Part shown: positions 9,005 through 20,904 of the stretch, piece after piece | Position numbering within the stretch: the first letter of the stretch is position 1 | Layout: each line of letters starts with the position of its first letter | DNA from: Hypsibius dujardini | Lineage: Eukaryota > Tardigrada > Eutardigrada > Parachela > Hypsibiidae | Reading direction: 5' to 3' | DNA length: 31,683 nucleotides | NCBI GenBank assembly: GCA_001579985.1 | Contig: LRSR01010254.1 | Coordinates: 1-31,683 of the forward strand | Made by a program: the position numbers and the translations under genes | The notes under the pieces: model-generated | Told to the model about the DNA's origin: nothing | The model's database searches: none | The model's input: only the letters and a program-made list of their open reading frames with translations

Positions 9005-10777
9005 ACTACACTACATTACAAGTACACTTCAATGTGAGTAATCAGGGCCACATATAGTGGAGAGTAGAGTAGGGTGAGTCTAGTCGTCCTGAGCCTAGAA
9101 TCCACAGATAAAAATATTGGTATTTGGAGATAGAAACTGTAGCTTCTCAGAAACATCGTATACATTCCGGCTGTTGCTGCTCAATGTTAGTGACTTGTAA
9201 TAACGTGTGAAACGTTAGAAGGTTAAGATGGTGAATGAATAAACTCATTGGATTACTATGAAACAACTGCCATAAAGTGTATGAATATGAATATACGATT
9301 GTGCATGCTAAACTGTTTCGGAACCATAAATCTTTTGAATAATAATGGAAAATGACAATCAAGATATAAATTAACCACTGATGATAATGATATTTGTTAT
9401 TCAATTATATAGCTAGTTGCGACATTTCCTCCTTTTTTCAGAACATATTGAAAATATCTAAAGCTATCAGGGCGAGTATTAGGTCAGAAAACTGGCTGAT
9501 ACTGCAAGATGACATCGCAAATATGGCAAGCGGAAGTGGGACTTTGGGGTTCGCCAAGACAGTACTCATGAAGGCAAAAGCTGCGTTTGGGTTAAGTAAT
9601 CTTACCGAAGACAGCTGAAATGGCAATGCCTAAACTGGGGCGAAAAGCGGATGTGTCAGCTTCTTCCAGAAAGGTGGATACACGTGACGCGCTTTACTCA
9701 ATGGCTTTCATTGGATCTCCTTCAAGTTGAAAGCGCAGGTTGGAGCGGACCCAGAGGCGAGCATTGAATGCACGGCTGTCACCGAAATTTGCAGGCATGT
9801 CGATGGGACCGTACGGAGGTGAAAATTCAGGGGAAACAGCATTGATAAGCGGCAGCAAGCTAAGCGGGGTTATGATTGATAGAATGAAACAAGACAAAAT
9901 TAAACTTATTGACACATTAACGCGACACACAAAGTTTATATAGGGTGAAAAACCAGTCAAGGAGACAAAATGTAAAATGCGGAAAATTCCCAAGGCCGAT
10001 TTAGAAAACACAGTATGTGGCAAAAAGGTAAATGAGGACACCCTTAACAAGATAATTAAGAAAATAGATAACACTGAACAGAGAGTCGCGTATGCGATCT
10101 TTTACCCACATGTTTTTTCTTTTCATCGGGTTTGGATAACACAATGGGCATCAATATTTTTTCCTGACAGGCGAACTGGATTGTTGTTCTTTTCTGTGTT
10201 CCCAAGTTTGGTCCTGCCAATTTCACAATTTGAGTTGTTTTTGTTTGAAATATTTTTGTTTGGACCAGATTGCCAACTCTGATAGGTTGAAATAAAACAC
10301 AAAATACGATTTTGGTAGCCACAAAATATACTTAATTAACCCGTGCTTATCTTTTGGCCAGAGGTTAGTTATAGATCGATTCATTGATTGACGAGAGAAA
10401 CCACTCACATCAAGCACATTCTTTGATTTGCGCTAATACGGGAATATTTCGAAAAATAAATTAGGTAAGAACATGTTGAAACTGGCAAAATGCACTCAAC
10501 GGGGCTTTGTAATTCAGTTTTTCCGATGTTGACTTCCCGTCACAACCAAGATGCAGTCGAATCACGCAGCTCTTACTGTATTACACAACATAAAAGGTGT
10601 CGACAGTGATCACTTCTTCCATTCTACAAGCCAAAACCACAGTGACTATCATGATGGAGAAAGCTAAATCTTATCCTCTACACTGAAGTTGCCATATATA
10701 ATTCAGCTAATCAAAATCTAGTGAAAGACGAATTAATGGGAAAATTAATTAAAATAAAACACACTCTACAGAGAATC
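9005..10777. other. Intergenic region with unassigned exon-like ORFs
   Basis: Mostly AT-rich. A plus-strand segment at 9442-9591 has a good acceptor (CCTTTTTTCAG), a 50-codon open frame (NILKISKAIRASIRSENW...) and a possible donor GTTAAGT. Open frames at 9740-9943 (LSPKFAGMSMGPYGGEN) and 9977-10080 (KIPKADLENTVCGKKVN) are rich in charged residues. I recognise none of them, and stops separate them. They could be exons of an unknown gene or worn transposon coding sequence. Confidence 0.3.
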
Positions 10778-11063
10778 TTAAAATGTTTCGTGATCATTGC
10801 GGATGCTGACTGCTGGCTTTTGTAAGCGTTGGCGGGCGGAGTTTTTCTTGAGCAGCTCGGGGCAATCGGCGGTGTCGTGCATCTCGAAAACTTCGCACTC
10901 ATCGCAGTATTTCCGCGGTGGCCTGGCGGGTGCTTTCGGCTTTCTTTCCCGTTCAGGTGAAGAGGATGACGCCTTATTGAATTTAGTCGGGCAGTCTTGA
11001 CCGTCGTGAAGATCGAATTTTTGACAGGTACCGCAATAAAGCCTTATTGCACGCCTAACCGGC
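10778..11063 (-). other. CLIP1 C-terminal zinc knuckles and ETF tail (last exon)
   Basis: Two C-x2-C-x5-H-x4-C knuckles are present: [15 protein letters not shown] (aa 1558-1572) and [15 protein letters not shown] (aa 1601-1615). The protein ends HETF, then TAA at 10778-10780. In CLIP-170 the knuckles recruit dynactin p150 and LIS1, and the final acidic/aromatic tail is bound by CAP-Gly domains in autoinhibition. An alternative acceptor eight bases inside the exon would keep phase only by also changing the preceding residues, so the first AG after the pyrimidine tract was chosen. Confidence 0.95.
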
Positions 11064-11275
11064 CTACAAAGACGAACGGTGGATAATGGAAGAAAAGGGC
11101 ATAGACTAACAGAAAGGAACAATCTCAATAGCTGAGATATTAAAGCGGCATACAAACAGGAGTGCAGGCAGAGATAAAAGACAATTAGACATCCAAACAC
11201 AGACAGACTGGAGACAGGCACACAGGTACACTGCGAGATAATCGACAGACAGACAAAGGAACAGATTGGCTAGCG

Positions 11276-11319
<44 letters not shown>

Positions 11320-14131
11320 GCCAAACAAACATATCGGCAGGTACATAGACAAACAACCCGGCAACAATCAGACAAATTGAAAAATAGCGACTGAAAAAAC
11401 TAAGAGTCTTCAAAGCAAAACTTACGGCAATTTCGGTTCGGTAGAATCCTTTAAGTTGACGACAGATTCAACCGTTTTCGCAGCGGTCTCCTGGAGCCTC
11501 CTTTCAAGGTCCAGTATCTTATTCTGCTGGTCCGCAATGATGGAATTCAAAATTTGCACCTATAAGAAAACGAAAACGAATTAAATTGTACGGCATCGCC
11601 AACAATATTCACAAACACTTGTCCTAGTTTCTTAAACAAACAACCTACTTGAAATTCGTTCTTGTCACCGGCAGAGGAAGACGCCGAGCTGCCTGCGGGA
11701 GTGAGAAGGGGAAGAGACGCCTTGGCAGCAGCGGTGTCCCCCTGAACAGCTCGGTCGCGCAGCATGGAGATCTCCGAGTCCTTCTGCTGGAGCAGCCGAC
11801 GGTGGGCGTCCACCTCGGACTTGACCCGTTCCAGTTCTTTGTTGAGGAGGGCGTTCAGTGTCCTACCAACAAACAAGTTGTTAGCACACAAGAAATAAAT
11901 CAAATCAACGGAAATCAATTCGCACTCGGAAGAACAATCCCCGAGCCAGCAGATCAAGTTTAAATTATATTTCTTGCACAATACCCGACGTTCTGGATAG
12001 CAGAAAAGGCTTTCGCGTGGAGGGAAATGCAAATTTCGTACGAGAAAAAATAGGGTTATCGATTTGGAAAAATTAGGTTATCTTTAAAATCACACACAAA
12101 ATTGAACGAGCAATAAATAATCATAATCATTCATGAAATTGAGAGCACAAGGAAGATTAGTCAAACCACAAAGGCCACAACAGAAGATCGTCCACTGCCA
12201 TTAATTGAGGGAAAAAAGTGTGTAAATCACTGGATTTGAAAGCAGCCGGAGGGTGGATCACTCCCCGGATTGCGATCGCCTGTTTGCCCGCCACCACAGC
12301 CACCATCATCGCTGGAGGAATGAAAAAGAGGGGAGAAGAGCTTCGAAAATGTGTTCAATTTCAAACAGGGAAATTTAATCATATTAAATAATGTTAATGG
12401 CACGGGAAATTTAATTTATATGAAACGACTGAATGTTGTAAGTGCGAAGCGAAATTAAATCAGATAACATTTTTCCGTTAAGTCGAGGCGGCCATCCGAA
12501 GCTTCGAGCAAACAGGCGGAAAAAACAATGAAAGCATTAAAACAAACGTTCATTCGTTCGCTCAAAACGAACGCATAAAAAGACTGACCCTCGATCGTCG
12601 GCCTGCGCTGACTTCTTCGCCTCCTCCGCCGCTTTCGTCTGCCTCAGCACATCCATGCCCGTCCTCAATTCCTCATTGGTGGTCCGTTGACGCGTCAACT
12701 CAGCCGTCCGGTCCGCCAAACTGGCCGTCAAAGTTTTATTCTCCCCAACCAGGGTTTCCATAGCAGCCCGCAGCTTGGTCATCTCCTCCGCCAACAAACT
12801 CCCCTCCGCGAGACTCTCCTGCAGACGGGCATTTTTCGCCTTCAACGCCGCCGTCTCCGCATCCAGTCCGGAAAGTCTCGTGTTTCGCTCATCCAACGCT
12901 TTCGATAAGCTCCCCAGTTTGGTGACGGATTCCGCGTGTTGAGCCTCCATTTGAGCATTCTTGGCTTGACTGACCTACAGTCAACGACAAGTTTGAGTAC
13001 ACTGGAAGATCCAGGGAATGGGCAAAAGGGGCAGGGCAGGGGGTGCTTTTCAAACAATCGAACAATCAAACCACCTGATCATCCCCTGTTCCGCCCCTTT
13101 TGCCCATACCCCGGACCCTCCAGTGTACTCAATCTTGTCGATGATTGTAGTGGTTAAAACACATATATATCTAAATGACATGTTAAATATATACCCAACG
13201 TTCTTGAGCACATTCCTTGTGCTTAGTAGAATCATAATGTTTTTTTAATCGTAGAATGGTTCATCAGATAACATATTTGTTAACGCTGAAATTATGGACT
13301 TTTAATTTACATAAAATAAGCTTCATATTGTAACAACTTTCAAGGACACATTATCATATTTAAAATAACAATCAATATTTGAAAATATTGCTTTTTTTTT
13401 GATGAAATAATATTTCATTAAATTACGTTTTCAACAATAACAGGTTTTTTTTTCTAAATAAATAGATTTTGCTGTGAATGTTAATTCTGATTTACAGTAT
13501 ATCGTAAATCACTTCAACATGTTATTCCAATTACACAAGACTGACCGTGAGATCGGCGGTGATGGTAGCCAGCTGGCTTTCCGTTTGGGCCAGCGAAGCA
13601 GGGAGGTGATGGAATTTCCGAAGAGCGTCTTCTGCCGCAAGACTTCTCTGATTGGCGTCTTCGACTTCGCCTGATAAAGCGGCGATGCGATCTTCAGCCG
13701 ACTTCAGTGAAGACACCGCAGTATGGGTGGCTACCTCAGCTTTCCGTACTCTCTCCTGGGTGGATGCCATTTCGGATTGCAGGGAAAGAAGGGCTGCACT
13801 TTTTGACTGACATTCGGAATCTGCGACGTCGAGACGTCTTTGGAGGTCCGACCGGACAGCGTCCAGACTGGAGGAGCTTTCGACGAGGAGAGCGGCCACT
13901 TGACGCTCTAGATCAAAGATCTTCCCTTCCTAAAACAGGATATAGTGTGCTAAATCTACAGACAAACTTACGAAAGACTGACAGAAAGAAATAAAGGAAG
14001 ACAGACAAGCAGGTACACAGGCAGACAGACGGACAAACAGGCAGATAGGTAGGTAGTGCGACAGACAGACAGACAGACAAGCAGGTACACAGGCAGACAG
14101 ACGGACAAACAGGCAGATAGGTAGGTAGTGC

Positions 14132-14193
<62 letters not shown>

Positions 14194-14201
14194 GAGTCAG
14201 C

Positions 14202-14252
<51 letters not shown>

Positions 14253-15075
14253 AAAGATAGACAGACAAATAGACGGAGAGACCAATCAATAATTATGTTC
14301 ATTGCCCACCATTGATGATCGTTCAGCGTCTGCCGATTTCTGAAGTTCCTCCGTTTTCATCTGTGCCATCGTTATCTGCCGAGCAAATGCCACCTCCGCG
14401 TCACGGGATTCATTTTTTGCACTATCGAGTAACCGTTGAACCTCTGCCTGATGAGCATTCAATTCAGCTGCTGATCTATAAACAAAGAAAGGAGCTCTAA
14501 CTTTTGCCTACTCGAGCTGTAAGGACAACACTGACCGTTCGGCCCCGTCGGCAATTTTTTTGGCCTTGTTCAGCTCATCCAGTAGGTACTGCTTGGAAGT
14601 TCGCAGATCGTTCACTTCCTCGGTCAGAGACAATCGCTCAGCATTGACGCCATCACGCTCAATCGAAACCGCCCCGAGTCTCTCCTCCAGACTGCGAGTG
14701 ACGGTCGCCATATCTCCAATCTCGTTACGCGCTTTGTCGAGGTCTGCTTGAAGACCGGAAATCTGGTTTAAACTCAATTCCAATTCGCTGGTTCGAGAGA
14801 AGAGCTGGATGTTGGACTCTTTCAGTCGTTCAGACAACTGCTCGCGAAGACTGTCGACTTCAGCGGTACTGATGGCAGACAATGCAGTAATTTGATCTTT
14901 CAGTTCTGCAACGGTTCCCACCTACCCGACACGTTTAATGAGTGCGCAGTAAATGCCAAGACAATAGCAGTTTTGCCTAGCTGTTTGTCTGTTAGTATGT
15001 TGTCTTATATCTTTGTCGGTCTGTGCGTTTGCACGTGTGTCTATCTGCCTGTCTGTCTGTCTGTCTGTCTGTCTA

Positions 15076-15133
<58 letters not shown>

Positions 15134-16075
15134 AGTCAGTCGGTCTGTCCGTTTACCTGCCTGTCCGTCAGTCTGTCTGTCTGTTTGACTTTCTGACTGC
15201 TCGCCTGCCTGTAAGTCAGTATGTTTGTCTCTGAATCAAATAATATAAGCGTACCAGTGAGTCCCGTTCGTTCTGAGCAGCTCGCAGCTGATCTCCATGA
15301 CGGACTTCCGCCAGCACCATCTGCTCGGCAAAGGCTGCCTTAGACTGCTCAACTTCCGCCTGCAGACTCTTCCATTTTGCTTCTGATTCATCCGCCCGAT
15401 TTTTGGCCGCAACCAATTCCCTAAAACACGAAAAGAGGTTAAGATTCAGTTGTTCCCGAAAACCCCACCGAGCAGCTCACTCATTCGACTTGGCTGCTCT
15501 CCGACTGAGCTCGTCAACTTCCTGCTTCCGTTCCGCATTCAACGCTGTCAGTGATGTCACCTCAGCATCGAGAGTTTCAAGTTTTCTGCAAAATTATTGT
15601 AAAAAGGGCGTTTAAAAAGTGATGAAAGAAGTATTATTTTATTTAAAATAAAAAATCTGTTTTATGTTTAATCATTCTCAAATACGCCAGTTTGCCTGTT
15701 GGCGTACCGTTGCTGGTCTTTAAGTTGTGTAGTCAGTTCGGTCTTCTCTCCCGCCTCCTGTGCGAACGTTTTCTCGATATCTGCTCTGGCATCCTTCAGT
15801 TCGGCATCTTTCTGATGGAGAACTTCGATGAACTAAAATATGCAAAAAAGCACATAAAAATACAGCTTGACGGCGGGTACAACAATACATTCAGAAAGAA
15901 AAAGGGCAAGAATACAAGTCTACAGACAAATGCGCATATAGACAAGCAGAAGGACTGATTGACAGACAGGCAAATAAATAATGACGACAGAAGACTCACA
16001 AACAGCGAGACTGACATACAAAGGCAGACAGCAAACAAGTAAACAGAGATACAGCAAATCAGAGAGACGGGCGGG

Positions 16076-16123
<48 letters not shown>

Positions 16124-17654
16124 CAAGCAAACAGGCAAGCAAACAGACAGTCAGGCGGACACATAAATGGACAAAGAGACAAATACATATACAGATATAC
16201 AGGCAAACAATCCGATAAACAAGCACAAAGGCGGACGGACAGACAATCAGAGAGCCGGACAGGCTAACAGGCCGACAGACAAACTGGCAGATAAACAATG
16301 ACAAACAGACAAACAGGGAGACAGACAAACGATTGCAGGCAGACGAACAAACAGACAGATAAAAAGACAGACCGACCGACGCATAGACGGACGGATATGA
16401 GTGTATATACAGGAAGACTGGATAACGGAAGAACATTGATCAAACGAATACAAAAATCCAATAAGACACCACAGTTAAATGACCCGTACCTTTCCAATCT
16501 GCTGGTTAAGGTCCGCTTTCTCGGCTTCCGCCTTTTGCAGTTGCTGATTAAGGTCGGTCTTCTCCGCTTCCGCCTTGTGAAGAGCAGACGTCAACTCGCC
16601 CAGCCGAGCGTCAACCGACTGAATATGCGCCTCTGATTTCGACCTCAACGACTCCAGCTACAACATCAACCCCAAACAGACATTCATCCTCAGTTTCCAA
16701 ATCACCTCACGCAGCATTCCCTTGGGTAACACCAAAATTAGCTGATCCACACCTCGGACTGATGCGTCGCAGACAATTTTTCCAATTGGCTCTTGTGCTG
16801 CGCAGCTGCATTGGACAAGTCAAGACTAGAGTCCTCCCGGGTCTTCCGCACCGTTTCAGCGTACTCAATTTCCAGTTCAGTCAAACGATAAAGCAGCGTT
16901 TCGTTTTCTCTGTCAGACAACGCAGCAAAAAGTTTAAATTGATTTGGTTTGCTGGTTTCCGTACTGGCTCTTGCCTGGAAACCACAGACACACAACTAAT
17001 GCATGCGAATACTAACTTGGTCTTGTCGTCAAGGCTTCGCCGTAGATTGGACGACGAGGCAGACACGGATGCTTCCGCCACTGCCGTTGCTTTGGACAGA
17101 TCTCCTTGTAGTGACTCCACGCGTCTAATTGAAACATAACGCGACTGAACTAAGAAAGTACAGAAAGGGCAAAGTGGGACATCTATAAAAGGGAGATTAC
17201 TGTTTAAGAAGATCCGTTTCTGTCATGATGGTGGACTTCTCAGCGTTGACAGCTTGAAGTTTGCCTGACAATTCTTCTCGTTCTGCTTTCACTGAGTTGA
17301 GGTCGATCGTAAGCTGATTGATCCGTTCATTACTCTGAAACGACAACACTTGAGGAATCACTACACCGGACTCAGCATATCTGGGAAACTGTATGTCTGC
17401 CTGCCCATTGTCTGCCTATTTGTTTGTAAATATGGCTGCCGGCTTTATCCGTCTGTGTCTGTACCATCCATCTTCTGACTTCCTGTTCGCAAGTTCATAT
17501 GTTTTGCCTTTATACATGACTGTATGCCTGACTGACAGTATGCCTTGTCTTGTCTGTCTGGTCGGCCTATCTGTCTCCCAGTGTGTCTGTCTGTTTGTCT
17601 GTTTGTCTGTTTGTCTGTCTGTCTATCTGTCTGTCTGTCTATCTGTCTGTCTAT

Positions 17655-17690
<36 letters not shown>

Positions 17691-18560
17691 GTCTGTTTGA
17701 CTGTCTGGCCGTTGCTCGCCTGCCTGCCTACAGACCTACCGCTTCACAGGTCTTGCGTGACTCAAGTAGTTCCAACCGAATTGCCTCGACGGACTGCGAG
17801 GCACGCAGCTGCACTGCTCCCAATAGTTGCTTCAGCACCGGAATTTCTTCATCGAAAGACTGGAAACAAAAAACAAAGAGCCCTATTTTTGCCACCCCAA
17901 AGATTACCCCAATTTTGCCCTATCCGAACCTGTGGGCCGGCAACATCAGCAAATTCTTTAAAGATCCCGGTCATGACAGTACGCTTCTCGCGGACGGCAG
18001 CATCAAGATGATCGTATTCAGATTTTAACCGCGCCACTTCCTGGTTTGCTTGAGATAAATGCCTGGAATTGCAGAAAAGCCCAAATAAATATGGCTCTAT
18101 TGAAGTTGTAGTGGACGGACACGACGGTGATGTCTGTATAAACAGGCCGCAATAAAGAAACCCATTACTTTGTTTGAAGAAAGAGGGGGGTAGAAGGGGA
18201 GTCCATGGGGTGTAATTGACATTAAGTGGAGCTACAACAGGGACGGGCGTGTTTAATTAATCAATGAAAAGTGCGGGGTGCCGAGCATGCAAATCACGGG
18301 ATATTTTAGCGGAAATAATTCGATCAAGATAAAAGAGGACATTTAGCAGTTACAATAAATGCCTGATGACGATGCTTGTCTATCTGCATATCCGCTATTT
18401 CCTTGCCTGTTTATGTGTCTGACTACTGCCTGCTTCAAAGCCTTAATGGCTGTCAAAGCAAGCCTATGCAACTGATTATCTGTTTCAAAGAACATCTGAA
18501 TGCAATCATGCATGCCTGTCTCTAAGTCTGTCTGTCTGTCTAACTGTCTGACTGACTGAC

Positions 18561-18601
<41 letters not shown>

Positions 18602-19042
18602 GAATGTCTGACTGTCTGTATGTCTGTATGTTTGTCTGTCTATGCGTCTGTCTACTGACTCGTCTAGGACTGTTTACCAATAAATCTGCCTGCCTGCTTG
18701 CCTGCATGTCTTTGGCGAGATAATTAAAACAACTTAAAATCTATTTCAATATACATTACCGGTTATAGAACGTATTCGCTCGAATCAACGAAATCTTGAA
18801 CTGAAATTTGGCATTCTGCTCTGGTCACATCTTACCCATTGGCATCCCTGAGGCGAGCTTCAATTTCCTCCTTCTCGCGAACAACGCTAGAAAGAGCATC
18901 ATCCGCTTGCTGTGATGCGACCTTCACCCCCTCCAGCTGCAGTTTTTCTTGAGAAAGCTTTACTATCTCATCCTTTTGCTGGAAGAAAAGTATCACGCTT
19001 CACACGTAAATCTAACCTCAGAAAAACGTTACTCGCTTTGAA

Positions 19043-19089
<47 letters not shown>

Positions 19090-20852
19090 TAAAAAATGAA
19101 ATACGCCGACAACCTTACCTTGGTAATATCTTTCCGTAACTCATCCTCAGCAGCAGTCTTTTCTTGCAACGAGGTCTGCACCGCCGCCAACTCAATACGG
19201 TGCTTCTCCGTGGCGTCCCGCAGTTGACGGTGCAAATCCGCTATCTCGAAAGCCTGCGGACATAACAACAGCAGCTTATAAAACAATATTACGTCAAAGG
19301 TAAACAAATTTCTCACAACAAACGTAAAATCGCACAATTCTGTCACGGTCGTCGGCGGTCTCAGAATTCTTAAATTTCGTTTCATCCGCCGCTAAGCGCC
19401 ACTTTTCAATTTCTTCGTCCTTCAACGCTAGTGACGTCTGAAGTCGGCCGAGTTCGGTTTTGACGGTCTCCACGTCGCTCTTCAGGGATAAAATTTCTCT
19501 GAAAAAAAACTGTTAATTTACTGACTAATTAAATTTATTATGTAAAGCGATATTCATGTATTTATCTATCCAGAAATTTATTAAGAAAACCTAGCAACAA
19601 TTGTAATGAATAATGGCAGTAAAAAAATTAATAATTAAATATATTATAAAGCATTAGTTACATGCAAAAGCAACTAGACGATCGTACTTGTTCTTTTCAT
19701 TGAGGACTTTCTGGACGGCATCGTTTTCGGGCTCCCCGGAGTCTTTGGACATCTGCTCTTCCTCCAATCTGAACTGAATGTCTTCCACTTTCCTGAACCA
19801 AATCAACAAGAGAAGACAGTGTGATACCAACGCTTCGATTAATCCACTTGGTAATGGTAGTACTTTTTCTCATCCTCCAGTGCTTCTCGCAGTTTTTGCT
19901 TTTCTTCCTCTACAACCTTCAAAGCGTCAGCCATTTCCTGTATTCGCGCATCCTGCGCGGAGAGGGCGCCGACGTACTGCTCCTGCAGCTTCTGTATCTC
20001 GGAATGTACCTACAATTTCGAACGACGAATCAGCGCCAGACAAACAGACAGACAGATAGGTAGACAGGCAGACAGACAAATAGACAGACAAACAGACAAA
20101 TAGACAGACAGACAGACAAACAGACAGACTGGCTGACTGACATAGAGACATGCATGTATACAGGCAGACAAACAGACAGACATACAGACAGATATACAGA
20201 CAGACAGACACAACAAAATTATACATGGGCAGATAAATAAAAAAGACGTAAACAATAAGCAGACATATAGACAAAATATAGGCAAGTAAAGAACGGCCGG
20301 AAAGAGAGACAGAAATGTAATTAACAAAAACTTGGACTCTTACATCACGTTCTTGATTGGATTTCGCTGCCAGTTCCTTTCGAGCCAAGTCTCGCTCCCG
20401 CGAAAGATTTGCAATCAGAATATCCTTTTCCTGATGAGCTTTCTGAATGTCGGCAGCCGTCCCGGTTCCGGTTCGGCCGACGGCCACAGTGGAGGGACTG
20501 AGTGAGCTGGTGCCCAGACGGATCGCGGAAGACCGCCTGGATGCGGTGGACTGGACGGAAAAGTTGGAGTGCATTGACTCCTGGGACGGACTACGTTTCA
20601 TACCGGTCATGAGGCCCTTTGGTGTGCGCGGTTCATCGGATGTGTGAGGGAGTGGAGCTTTGGAGACTTTGGCGATCGGTGCGAAGACACCGTGATTAGG
20701 GGTGCAAGTAAAATATCTTCAAACAAGACAACAGCATACAATGATAGTACTTACAGAATGTTGGTTCATCTGTCCGTTTGTCGATCTGTATGAATGCATG
20801 TTTATCTATCTTTCGGTCTGCTTGCCTGTTTATCTGTCTGTCTGTCTGTCTC

Positions 20853-20904
<52 letters not shown>

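Larger units (their letters stand above)
7310..9030 (-). mobile_element. Decayed Tc1/mariner-superfamily DNA transposon with long terminal inverted repeats
   Basis: About 1.7 kb. Matching inverted repeats at 7334-7451 and 8886-9004 flank a minus-strand transposase relic at about 7655-8802. Outer limits are approximate because similarity fades beyond the matched arms and no clean TA duplication could be fixed. The long arms and the DDE-type transposase fragments place it in the IS630/Tc1/mariner superfamily. It has several frame breaks and is not autonomous. It lies in the intergenic region between the protease homolog and the 3' end of CLIP1. Confidence 0.8.
11426..20450 (-). other. CLIP1 coiled-coil rod (exons 6-26)
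   Basis: About 1,200 residues of heptad-like sequence with almost no proline, from [16 protein letters not shown] to the end of exon 26. Local duplications are visible, such as [14 protein letters not shown] followed at once by [14 protein letters not shown] in exon 16490-16657. The rod is longer than in vertebrate CLIP-170 (total 1,642 versus roughly 1,400 aa). By family it makes a parallel dimer and allows head-tail autoinhibition. Confidence 0.88.

Noticed and set aside
14000-14260. CRISPR-like spaced repeats
   Set aside because: A eukaryotic locus; the units are 4-base microsatellites with a 72-base duplication, not repeats with unique spacers.
13913-14302. Long ORFs of repeating CLSV, CLPA or DRQT residues, here and at 11106, 15013, 15796, 17393, 20010, 20778 and 31000
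   Set aside because: They are translations of tetranucleotide repeats, open in several frames on both strands, and lie wholly inside introns of CLIP1 or CEP290.
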